From NCBI GenBank assembly GCA_025355875.1, contig JANXYV010000045.1, positions 1 through 64,000 on the forward strand: a stretch of DNA of 64,000 bases, written 5' to 3'. The position numbers and the translations under genes were made by a program. Positions 27,560-33,334 of the stretch are shown here, one piece after another (position 1 is the stretch's first letter; each line of letters begins with the position of its first letter). The DNA comes from Prolixibacteraceae bacterium (lineage in GTDB: Bacteria > Bacteroidota > Bacteroidia > Bacteroidales > Prolixibacteraceae). The notes below the pieces were generated by a model. That model made no database searches and was not told the origin of the DNA. It saw only the letters and a program-made list of their open reading frames with translations.

Positions 27560-28285
27560 TCAACCTTTTTTACTGATTTTTATAAGTGATTCTTCGTCAA
27601 GAATATGAATGTTGCTCCCGTCAACTGAGATGATATTGGATGATTTGAATTCCTTCAGAATCCGGATAAAACTCTCCATAGTCATACCAGACATATCGGC
27701 CAATTCCTGACGTGAAAGCCGCGTATTGAAAGGATTGGCGAGAAAAATTTCATTCTTCAGATAGAGCAGTAAATCGGCAACGCGGCCTGGCATATATTTC
27801 TGTGTTATCCCCACCAGGTTGTTCAGCATCTGAATATTCTGGCGGTTGTTCAGCTTCAGAAGTTCGAAAGCAAACTGACTGTTGCTCGATACCAATTCAT
27901 AAATTTTGTCAGAGTCGATAAAACAGCAGTCGACCTCAGTAACAGCCTGAACTGTAAAATGTCTCACTTCGTCGATAAACAGTCCACCACCTGTAAGTAT
28001 TGCATGCGTAGACACCAATCGTAGAATAAGCTTCTTATCGCCTTCACCTTCGGCCATAATCTTTGCCAATCCACGTTTGATGCAAACAATATGACTGGCC
28101 GAAGTATTTTGTTTTAAGATGGTTTCACCGGCATTGAAATGAATGTGCCTTTTCTCTTTGACCATCAATTCAAGTTCTTCTGTAGTAAGGCAGTTGAAAA
28201 TATTATCGTCGCCGTCGTTAAAACATCGTGCACAACAACGATCCTTACAATTTGCACACGCTTCCTCAATTCTTCTTGGCTCCAT
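27560..28285 (-). CDS. Crp/Fnr-family regulator with N-terminal cysteine cluster
   Basis: 241 residues. The N terminus carries cysteines at 10, 13, 17, 18, 21 and 32 (CANCKDRCCARCF), then a cyclic-nucleotide-like beta-barrel (about 38-150; HFNAGETILKQN, then IKRGLAKI) and a C-terminal winged helix (about 175-235) with recognition region LSRQELADMSGMTMESFIRILKEFK. Cysteines at the N terminus are where FNR binds its oxygen-sensing [4Fe-4S] cluster, so a redox or NO sensor is plausible. Its position at the head of the cytochrome region and the nearby palindromes suggest that it controls these genes. Confidence 0.9.
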   Translation of the reverse strand: MEPRRIEEACANCKDRCCARCFNDGDDNIFNCLTTEELELMVKEKRHIHFNAGETILKQNTSASHIVCIKRGLAKIMAEGEGDKKLILRLVSTHAILTGGGLFIDEVRHFTVQAVTEVDCCFIDSDKIYELVSSNSQFAFELLKLNNRQNIQMLNNLVGITQKYMPGRVADLLLYLKNEIFLANPFNTRLSRQELADMSGMTMESFIRILKEFKSSNIISVDGSNIHILDEESLIKISKKG

Positions 28286-28322
28286 AAACTAAGGTTTGAA
28301 GGTACATTACTGTGAAATAAAT

Positions 28323-28338
28323 GATCAATTTTTTGATC
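28323..28338. promoter_or_regulatory. Palindrome upstream of the Crp/Fnr gene
   Basis: GATCAA-tttt-TTGATC is a perfect inverted repeat centred about 45 bp before the regulator's ATG. It could be an autoregulatory site, though its half-sites face opposite to the TTGAC...GTCAA boxes. Confidence 0.35.
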
Positions 28339-28712
28339 GGTAAAGATGCAAAAAGATACTGAAACTATTCAACTATGCAAATGAAAACATATCTGGCTGG
28401 AAAAGTTTCAGCAATCAGGAATTTAAACTGATAAAGTCCTGATCATTAATGGGTTCAGGACTTTTTCAGATAAGTTGAAAGAAATTATTTCGTGGAGCTG
28501 GCGGGAGATTCAAAACCCCTCTAAGCCCTTCATTCTAAATACTTCAAAAAACGTATTATGTGTATGTTCTAAGTTTGAATGGTATTTGGTCGTGTACCTG
28601 TTATATAATGTGTATGTCATCGAAACTGCCTATTCATTGTAGTGAATTTATATCAGTTAGTTTTCAAACACAATCTTTATTTGGTCAATATCAACGGATT
28701 TACGCCTATGGA
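28339..28712. other. Gene-free chromosome/prophage junction region
   Basis: No coding frame supported. A strong hairpin at 28433-28464 (AAAGTCCTGA/TCAGGACTTT, then TT) could terminate transcription in either direction. The left boundary of the prophage probably lies between here and 29.1 kb, but no attachment-site repeat can be verified because the right end is outside the window. Confidence 0.45.
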
Positions 28713-29087
28713 CTACCCGCAGTTTACTTGTGGAATTCTATTTTCACCTTTCAGTGCTGCTATTGTTTCTTCTTTCGATGCTACCAAGGCCCTGTTTAGC
28801 CTGTTAATTTCTGCTTGCATGGCTGCACAGTTGGCGCATGGTCCGTTTGCTGCGTTCAGTATTTCTTCTGCAACTAAGATTTTTGCCTGCTTTTCTTCCC
28901 GATCAAAGTAATAGGCTATTGGTTTTTCAAAAAAGTCTGCAATCTTCTCTACATCATCCGGAGTAAGATTTTCCTTTTCAAGCCGATCTATCAGCGTGCT
29001 ATTGGCTATACCCATAAATTTGGATAGAGTCGTCTTTGCAGTTCTCTGAAAACTTATACTCGAATGTATCTTATTGTAATTCAGCAT
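28713..29087 (-). CDS. HTH repressor-like protein
   Basis: 124 residues. The N-terminal half (about 12-60) looks like a Cro/CI-type helix-turn-helix (KTTLSKFMGIANSTLIDRLEKENLTPDDVEKIADFF, then PIAYYF). The C-terminal half is a predicted coiled coil with a CANC pair (about 83-86) that could bind metal or form disulphides. It is leftward while all following prophage genes are rightward, the usual position of a lysogeny repressor. Direct repeats in the divergent promoter region could be operators. Confidence 0.7.
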   Translation of the reverse strand: MLNYNKIHSSISFQRTAKTTLSKFMGIANSTLIDRLEKENLTPDDVEKIADFFEKPIAYYFDREEKQAKILVAEEILNAANGPCANCAAMQAEINRLNRALVASKEETIAALKGENRIPQVNCG

Positions 29088-29113
29088 ATATTATTTAGAT
29101 TTAATACAAATAA

Positions 29114-29143
29114 ACAGAATCATGTAATTTTTATTTACAGAAT
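29114..29143. promoter_or_regulatory. Direct repeats in the divergent promoter region
   Basis: ACAGAAT occurs at 29114-29120 and 29137-29143, 23 bp apart (about two helical turns), in the AT-rich gap between the leftward repressor-like gene and the first rightward gene. These are candidate repressor operators. Confidence 0.3.
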
Positions 29144-29204
29144 GCCGTAAATTCAATCAGACTTTCGTAATATTGTATCAGAAAGATAATATAATTCTAA
29201 GGAA

Positions 29205-29390
29205 ATGAAAACAGTAAATAGGATGAAACTTTTGGCACAGAAAAACGACGATAATGTGAATGCGTCGGTGCCTACCGAATTGAAAGCCCTGGTGAAAGAA
29301 CAGGCCGGATGCGACAATATGAATGTGTCGCAGTGGATGAAACTGGCATTGATAGAAAAATTGGAGAGATGTGAAATAGAAGTAGAGTAA
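29205..29390 (+). CDS. Small protein, possibly ribbon-helix-helix-like
   Basis: 61 residues: VNASVPTELKALVKEQAG, then MNVSQWMKLALIEKLERCE. A short strand followed by two helices is the shape of ribbon-helix-helix DNA-binding proteins, but no family is certain. It is the first rightward prophage gene and could play a Cro-like role. A terminator follows. Confidence 0.55.
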   Translation: MKTVNRMKLLAQKNDDNVNASVPTELKALVKEQAGCDNMNVSQWMKLALIEKLERCEIEVE

Positions 29391-29398
29391 AAAACAAA

Positions 29399-29437
29399 AA
29401 ACCCCCGCTTAAATCTTGGCGGACCTTAGCGGGGTTT
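29399..29437 (+). terminator. Terminator after the first rightward prophage gene
   Basis: AACCCCCGCT and AGCGGGGTT enclose a loop of about 18 nt. The stem is GC-rich and flanked by A and T runs. Confidence 0.65.
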
Positions 29438-29457
29438 AATAATTTAATCTATTGGTT

Positions 29458-30009
29458 ATGACTGTTAAACGAAATTTAACGCAAAATGTTCCGGCAGGTA
29501 TATTTTCAGGTATCGAAGCCTTTTGGTATCAGGAAGAAAAATGGGTAATCGCCCACGGAACTACTTATCGCTTCCACGAAGCCCCATCAACCATCCAGCA
29601 ACAAATTTGGAAAGCCTTTTACAACGATAAGCAATCGTTGGCATACCTGGCTAAAATCGGCTTAAGCAAACACAGCGAAGTTTTTGACCGGTGGTACCAG
29701 TGTGTAGTTGGTGGATTAGATCATATACCCGATTTCGGACAGAAATTGATTCCGGATGCCTATAACAACATGTGTGACGATATGCAATGCCCTCACCGTG
29801 GACGATTATGTGGATGTGCATCTGGCTTAAAGAATATTGAGGTTGAAACGATTGCCGCGTTGAAATCGGCTAAAAATATGGAGCAGGCAGCAGAGGCAAT
29901 TCACGTATCGTTGCCAGCCATAAAATCTCGTGTTGCAATAATGCACGAAAAATTACATGTATCGAATTCGGTAGCCATGATGGCTCGTGCTTCTGAATTA
30001 GGTGTTTGA
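29458..30009 (+). CDS. LuxR/GerE-type HTH regulator of prophage
   Basis: 183 residues. The first 115 residues match no family I recognise (FSGIEAFWYQEEKWVIAHG, then SLAYLAKIGL). They are followed by a cysteine-rich bridge (CDDMQCPHRGRLCGCASG, four Cys and one His, possible metal site) and a C-terminal LuxR/GerE-like HTH (about 127-180: VETIAALKSAKNMEQAAEAIHVSLPAIKSRVAIMHEKLHV). Translation from the ATG at 29458 is preferred over an upstream TTG. It is followed by three hairpins and an initiator tRNA. Confidence 0.7.
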   Translation: MTVKRNLTQNVPAGIFSGIEAFWYQEEKWVIAHGTTYRFHEAPSTIQQQIWKAFYNDKQSLAYLAKIGLSKHSEVFDRWYQCVVGGLDHIPDFGQKLIPDAYNNMCDDMQCPHRGRLCGCASGLKNIEVETIAALKSAKNMEQAAEAIHVSLPAIKSRVAIMHEKLHVSNSVAMMARASELGV

Positions 30010-30023
30010 TTGATAAAGCAGTA

Positions 30024-30060
30024 CTGGCCGCTGCCACTCAAAAATGGCCAGCGTTCTTTT
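30024..30060 (+). terminator. Terminator after the LuxR-type gene
   Basis: CTGGCC (30024-30029) pairs with GGCCAG (30046-30051), and TTCTTTT follows. Two further hairpins, GCCCCGGA/TCCGGGGC (30078-30107) and TGGAGCAT/ATGCTCCA (30114-30152), lie before the tRNA. Confidence 0.5.
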
Positions 30061-30193
30061 GTGAATCCACTTATATAGCCCCGGATAGTTTGGTTATTCT
30101 CCGGGGCACACGATGGAGCATATTTCAAAGCTAGTAATTGAACCATGCTCCAGATCAGATTATCAGTCCTGAGAATGATACTCTGACCTTTTA

Positions 30194-30212
30194 CCCTGAG
30201 CATGTCGAAGGG
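30194..30212. repeat. REP-like palindrome (CTGAGC...GTCGAAG family)
   Basis: CCCTGAGCATGTCGAAGGG, one copy of the short repeat family found at about nine loci in the prophage. It lies 7 bp before the tRNA. Confidence 0.7.
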
Positions 30213-30219
30213 AAACATT

Positions 30220-30293
30220 CGCGAGGTAGAGCAGTCCGGTAGCTCGTAGGGCTCATAACCCTGAAGTCGCAGGTTCAAATCCTGCCCTCGCAA
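30220..30293 (+). tRNA. Initiator tRNA-fMet (anticodon CAT)
   Basis: The sequence folds into a cloverleaf whose acceptor is CGCGAGG/CCTCGCA. The C1-A72 mismatch is the hallmark of bacterial initiator tRNA. The anticodon stem carries GGG...CCC flanking CTCATAA, and the T arm is GCAGGTTCAAATCCTGC. The discriminator is A and CCA is not encoded. No TATATTTG promoter of the host tRNA type is seen directly upstream. It lies between early genes of the prophage. Confidence 0.93.
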
Positions 30294-30392
30294 CAACGGT
30301 GGAAGAAGCAAATCGGGGTAGAATCCTTATCGGTGCCCCGATTATCACCAATTTTTTTAACAAACAGCGTCCCCACGCCAAAACCAAAAACT

Positions 30393-30608
30393 ATGTATGT
30401 CGAAATTGTTAATCCAAATCCAGATCAAAGACAAGTGCGACTCGCACTGCAGGATTTGACCATCGATGAACTTGAGCTGATACAAAGCAGCCTGGTAACT
30501 CTCAAAGAACATTCGCTTCAGGATGCTGAAACATTTAAGGAACCGCGCAAGATGGTGGTTGAAATGTTTCAGAAAATTGACCAGGAACTTGTAAACGCAC
30601 GATCATGA
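30393..30608 (+). CDS. Small early prophage protein
   Basis: 71 residues (MYVEIVNPNPDQRQVRLALQDLTIDELELIQSSL...), helical after a short strand, no family recognised. The ATG at 30393 is preferred because an upstream start at 30333 would add a proline-rich, unlikely leader. It overlaps the next gene by 4 bp (ATGA), showing coupling. Confidence 0.65.
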   Translation: MYVEIVNPNPDQRQVRLALQDLTIDELELIQSSLVTLKEHSLQDAETFKEPRKMVVEMFQKIDQELVNARS

Positions 30609-30814
30609 CCATACTTCAAATTAAAGTAACCAACCACGGCGCCTCCATTATACTTGGTGGCGACATGACAGCCATTGCCCGCGAAATCGGACATCTGGCA
30701 TTCGAAAATGAAGAGTTTGCACTGGCTATCAACTTGGCCATGATCCCGATAAACGAACAGATTACTGCCATCAGGCTGCGTGACGAACTAATTGGAATGA
30801 TTAAGAACCCTTAG
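30605..30814 (+). CDS. Small early prophage protein
   Basis: 69 residues (MTILQIKVTNHGASIILGGDMTAIAREIGHLAFE...), a beta hairpin followed by helices; not recognised. The start overlaps the previous stop in ATGA and the next gene starts 3 bp after its stop, so it is part of a tight early operon. Confidence 0.65.
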   Translation: MTILQIKVTNHGASIILGGDMTAIAREIGHLAFENEEFALAINLAMIPINEQITAIRLRDELIGMIKNP

Positions 30815-30816
30815 CC

Positions 30817-31107
30817 ATGTTTGCCCAGGAAGCCCGTGCATATATCGAGAAACTGATTCGCCTTCAGAAGAAAATTGAAGAAAAAGGTTATCGATACATT
30901 GACCACGGAGCGGTTATCCAGGCCCGAAGACACCTTAAAAGTCAGCTTGAGTTTTATCCCTACGAAACTGACGATAAAATGCGCCGGTTCTGGGATCATC
31001 ACCAGGATGAAATACGCGGACTGATCCCCAGCCAATCACACCGCTGCTACAAAAAACTAATGACCGAATTTATTAACCTTCAAAATCAAGAACATGTTAT
31101 TACCTGA
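30817..31107 (+). CDS. Early prophage protein, function unknown
   Basis: 96 residues, charged and helical (FAQEARAYIEKLIRLQKKIEEKGYRYIDHGAVIQARRHL). No signal peptide or known domain. It overlaps the following gene by 14 bp. Confidence 0.65.
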   Translation: MFAQEARAYIEKLIRLQKKIEEKGYRYIDHGAVIQARRHLKSQLEFYPYETDDKMRRFWDHHQDEIRGLIPSQSHRCYKKLMTEFINLQNQEHVIT

Positions 31108-31417
31108 GCACAAATTTCTGATTGAGAAAATCTCGACCGAACACACCAGTAAATCCGGTAACAGTTACCGCGAAGTTATCCTAAAAAAGAGTGCCCCTAC
31201 CGATGAGTTTGGCGACCCTGTTGGGAAAGACGACTTATTTAAAATTACAGTCTGGGAAAAACACTTTGACAAGCTTACCGGATTAAACCCTGGCGATAAG
31301 GTGTTGGTGCAATTGTACTGCAACGGCTCTGAAACGATTGATCAAAACAGCAAAATCTACTACGCTGTGAATTTCACAATCAGACAAATCAAACTTTTCG
31401 CTCCAATTACCAAATAG
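31094..31417 (+). CDS. OB-fold protein, DUF3127/SSB-like
   Basis: 107 residues with an oligonucleotide-binding pattern: SKSGNSYREVILKKSAPTDEFG, FKITVWEKHFDKL, GDKVLVQLYCNGSE, YYAVNFTIRQIKLF. Spacing fits the Bacteroidota DUF3127 family, taken to bind single-stranded DNA. It lies upstream of the DGR and the primase-helicase, so a part in phage DNA replication is likely. Family placement is by pattern only. Confidence 0.65.
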   Translation: MLLPEHKFLIEKISTEHTSKSGNSYREVILKKSAPTDEFGDPVGKDDLFKITVWEKHFDKLTGLNPGDKVLVQLYCNGSETIDQNSKIYYAVNFTIRQIKLFAPITK

Positions 31418-31419
31418 CC

Positions 31420-31806
31420 ATGAAACTCACCAAAACAGACCACAACGAGCAATCTCTCCGGATGGACCGCGAAACAACTTACTTGATTCGCGAAGCTTTT
31501 GGAGCCATGCTCGACCATCAGGTTGGATCGGTCGAAATGCGCGACCGTGCGCTAGAGATCAAACGAATGCTCGAAGATCCTGACCGGGAAGATCGCCCTG
31601 CACTATTTCAGAAAACACACGGCATTTTGATGAATTGCCCCGATTGCGCCGGTACGAGGCTTGAAAAGCATGTCCCCTACGATCGAAATGAAGATCCGGA
31701 ATACAACGATTGTGAAACATGCAAGGGAACCGGACAATTATACCTCGAAATCATCCGAAAGGGATACGTTCCGACCGATTACCACCGCCGAAAACTGACC
31801 AAATGA
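31420..31806 (+). CDS. Zinc-ribbon protein with two CxxCxG motifs
   Basis: 128 residues. The N-terminal 60 are helical (NEQSLRMDRETTYLIREAFGAML). The C-terminal part has CPDCAGTR and CETCKGTGQ, the paired motifs of DnaJ-type zinc fingers, so one zinc ion is expected. No J domain is present. It overlaps the next gene by 4 bp (ATGA). Confidence 0.7.
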   Translation: MKLTKTDHNEQSLRMDRETTYLIREAFGAMLDHQVGSVEMRDRALEIKRMLEDPDREDRPALFQKTHGILMNCPDCAGTRLEKHVPYDRNEDPEYNDCETCKGTGQLYLEIIRKGYVPTDYHRRKLTK

Positions 31807-31985
31807 AACTGAAGTTAATTGTATTGGTGATGTTACTGTCGGGCTGTGCAGCCACAAAACACCGGGTTAGTAAACATCACAACCGGATAGAACAGCAAAT
31901 GCAGCAATATCATGAGGGAGAAACCTCCTATCAGAACTGGGATCGACGTCCGCAAGGTCACTGGCCAGTTCAATTTTTATACTGA
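31803..31985 (+). CDS. Small lipoprotein
   Basis: 60 residues from the ATG at 31803: KLKLIVLVMLLSGC is a lipoprotein signal (Cys15), followed by a short polar chain (AATKHRVSKHHNRIEQQMQQYHEG). It could be a phage surface or exclusion lipoprotein, or a spanin-like piece. No holin or endolysin lies beside it, so a lysis role is unsupported. Confidence 0.6.
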   Translation: MKLKLIVLVMLLSGCAATKHRVSKHHNRIEQQMQQYHEGETSYQNWDRRPQGHWPVQFLY

Positions 31986-32009
31986 AAATTAACCTATAAG
32001 TTAATTCTG

Positions 32010-32207
32010 ATGCCAAAACTCGATAAAATATTCACGCTGGAGGTCACTCCGGAACAATTCCTTCGCAACTGCACGAAAGAGGAATTGATTGAAACTGATT
32101 TGCTCCTGAATTCTCCCAGCTATCAAAAAACAATGTACGGAACCTATACTGCAGAAGCAGCTTCAAAAAAGAAATTGAATGTTAACCAATTAATAAAAAC
32201 AATTTAA
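32010..32207 (+). CDS. Small hypothetical protein upstream of DGR targets
   Basis: 65 residues (FTLEVTPEQFLRNCTKEELIETDLLLNSPSYQKTMYG...). Not recognised. It ends 4 bp before the first DGR target and belongs to the same transcript. Confidence 0.6.
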   Translation: MPKLDKIFTLEVTPEQFLRNCTKEELIETDLLLNSPSYQKTMYGTYTAEAASKKKLNVNQLIKTI

Positions 32208-32211
32208 AAAC

Positions 32212-32688
32212 ATGGAATTAAAACTTAAAAAAACAACAGCAAAAAAATTGTATCCTGAAGCTCCAGCGTGGTTTCAGAAAGTATTAACCGAAACTTTTGG
32301 TGACGAAATTTTTAAAAAGCGTGAGTTCACCAACATCAAAACATTCGCGGATGCCTGCGAGGAATGTGAAACTTCTGAAGAAAAGTTCAATGAACTGTTC
32401 GGACACATCGGATTAAGCGATGATACCATTGCTTACGAGAAAATGAAGATTGTTGTGAAAGCTATTAACCAGGGATGGATTCCTGATTGGAACAACTCTA
32501 ATCAATACAAATACTGGCCATACTTCAAGCTGTCTTCCGGTTTCGGTTTTTCGTTCTCGTATTACTACTTCGCTTACGCGGTTACGGCTGTCGGCTCTCG
32601 CCTTTGCTTTGAAACAGAGGAGAAATGCAAATATGCAGCAACGCAATTTATTGATATCTACGAACAATTCTTAACCATTAAAAAATAA
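32212..32688 (+). CDS. DGR target protein 1
   Basis: 158 residues, no signal peptide or membrane segment. The N-terminal 100 residues are mixed helix (WFQKVLTETFGD, then TFADACEECETS). Then comes WIPDWNNSNQYKYWPYFK and the variable segment encoded by VR1 (about 107-133, from SSGFGFS to GSRLCF), followed by a constant C-terminal helix (CKYAATQFIDIYEQFL). A variable segment inside the chain, 25 residues from the end, differs from targets in which the repeat ends the gene. It is a paralogue of the next gene (shared WxPDWNxS, KYxP, SSGFGFS, VGSRLC). The biological ligand is unknown. Confidence 0.85.
   Translation: MELKLKKTTAKKLYPEAPAWFQKVLTETFGDEIFKKREFTNIKTFADACEECETSEEKFNELFGHIGLSDDTIAYEKMKIVVKAINQGWIPDWNNSNQYKYWPYFKLSSGFGFSFSYYYFAYAVTAVGSRLCFETEEKCKYAATQFIDIYEQFLTIKK
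32530..32610 (+). repeat. DGR variable repeat VR1
   Basis: Aligns without gaps to 33138-33218. Of 24 adenines in the template, 19 are replaced here; all 57 other positions are identical. This adenine-only pattern is direct evidence of mutagenic retrohoming. Confidence 0.96.
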
Positions 32689-32693
32689 AAACC

Positions 32694-33104
32694 ATGGCTA
32701 AAAAATCGCAAAAAACAGTTGAAGACAAATTCGATTTCAGAACAATTAAATCGTTTGAAGATGCCTGCGCTAAGGAAAATATTGATCCAACCGCTCTTCC
32801 TGATGTATCGATGATCCCGGAGGATCTTCGCAAACCAATCGTTTCAGCCTATAAGCTGATGATCATCTTCAGAGCAATTAATAACGGATGGCGTCCGGAC
32901 TGGAACAAATCATCGCAAGGCAAATACTATCCTTGGTACGGGGTTCTGTCTTCCGGTTTCGGTTTTTCGGGCTCGCGTTACATCTACGATTACACGCTTA
33001 CGTGTGTCGGCTCTCGCCTTTGCACTGATACCTCAGAAAAGGCCCTGTATATAGCCGATCAGTTCAAGACTGAATACCAGGAATACTTCCTGTACAGCGA
33101 ATAA
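32694..33104 (+). CDS. DGR target protein 2
   Basis: 136 residues, paralogous to the preceding gene and separated from it by 5 bp. Basic start (MAKKSQKTVEDKFDFRTIKSFEDACAKEN), then WRPDWNKSSQGKYYPWYGV, the variable segment from VR2 (about 84-111, SSGFGFSGSRYIYDYTLTC...), and a constant end (ALYIADQFKTEYQEYFL). No signal peptide. Residues facing the variable segment include aromatic and serine/glycine positions, consistent with a binding surface. Template DNA lies 31 bp after the stop. Confidence 0.85.
   Translation: MAKKSQKTVEDKFDFRTIKSFEDACAKENIDPTALPDVSMIPEDLRKPIVSAYKLMIIFRAINNGWRPDWNKSSQGKYYPWYGVLSSGFGFSGSRYIYDYTLTCVGSRLCTDTSEKALYIADQFKTEYQEYFLYSE
32943..33026 (+). repeat. DGR variable repeat VR2
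   Basis: Aligns without gaps to 33135-33218 (offset 192). Sixteen of 24 template adenines are changed and no other base differs. Confidence 0.96.
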
Positions 33105-33134
33105 AATAAAAGGTTGTGCGCCGCGATGCTGTTA

Positions 33135-33218
33135 GTTCTGTCTTCCAGTTTCAGTTTTTCGAACTCGAATTACAACTACGATAACACGAATACGAATGTC
33201 AGCTCTCACCTATGCAAT
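33135..33218 (+). repeat. DGR template repeat (TR), non-coding
   Basis: The 84-bp donor for both variable repeats. It is rich in AAC/AAT/TAC codons in the target frame (S, N, Y, D, T positions), the expected design in which adenines mark codons to be randomised. No coding frame crosses it. It lies 31 bp after target gene 2 and 116 bp before the reverse transcriptase. The TR region plus the hairpin at 33273-33297 probably forms the template RNA. Confidence 0.95.
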
Positions 33219-33272
33219 TCTGCGATGCAAACCTTGCCAACAGTGCAAAAAATAAAGTGATTTTAATGGGCG

Positions 33273-33297
33273 CTGGTAGTTAAGCGAAAGCGACCAG
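33273..33297 (+). other. Nested hairpin with GAAA tetraloop between TR and reverse transcriptase
   Basis: CTGGT (33273-33277) pairs with ACCAG (33293-33297). Inside it GC-GAAA-GC forms a GNRA-type tetraloop stem. This could be a structural part of the DGR template RNA that primes or positions the reverse transcriptase. Confidence 0.45.
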
Positions 33298-33310
33298 TAA
33301 AAAGCAAAGG

Positions 33311-33328
33311 CCTTTCGACGGGCTCAGG
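33311..33328. repeat. REP-like palindrome before the DGR reverse transcriptase
   Basis: CCTTTCGACGGGCTCAGG, a member of the CTTCGAC...GCTCAG family, ends 6 bp before the ATG at 33335. Confidence 0.7.
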
Positions 33329-33334
33329 AACCAC

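Noticed and set aside
32530-33218. CRISPR array or simple tandem repeats
   Set aside because: The three related segments are unequally spaced, lie in different contexts and differ only at adenines of one copy, which is diagnostic of a DGR. No CRISPR array was seen anywhere in the window.
33105-33334. Possible avd-like or other small gene between the second DGR target and the reverse transcriptase
   Set aside because: No adequate frame; the region is the non-coding template repeat and spacer.
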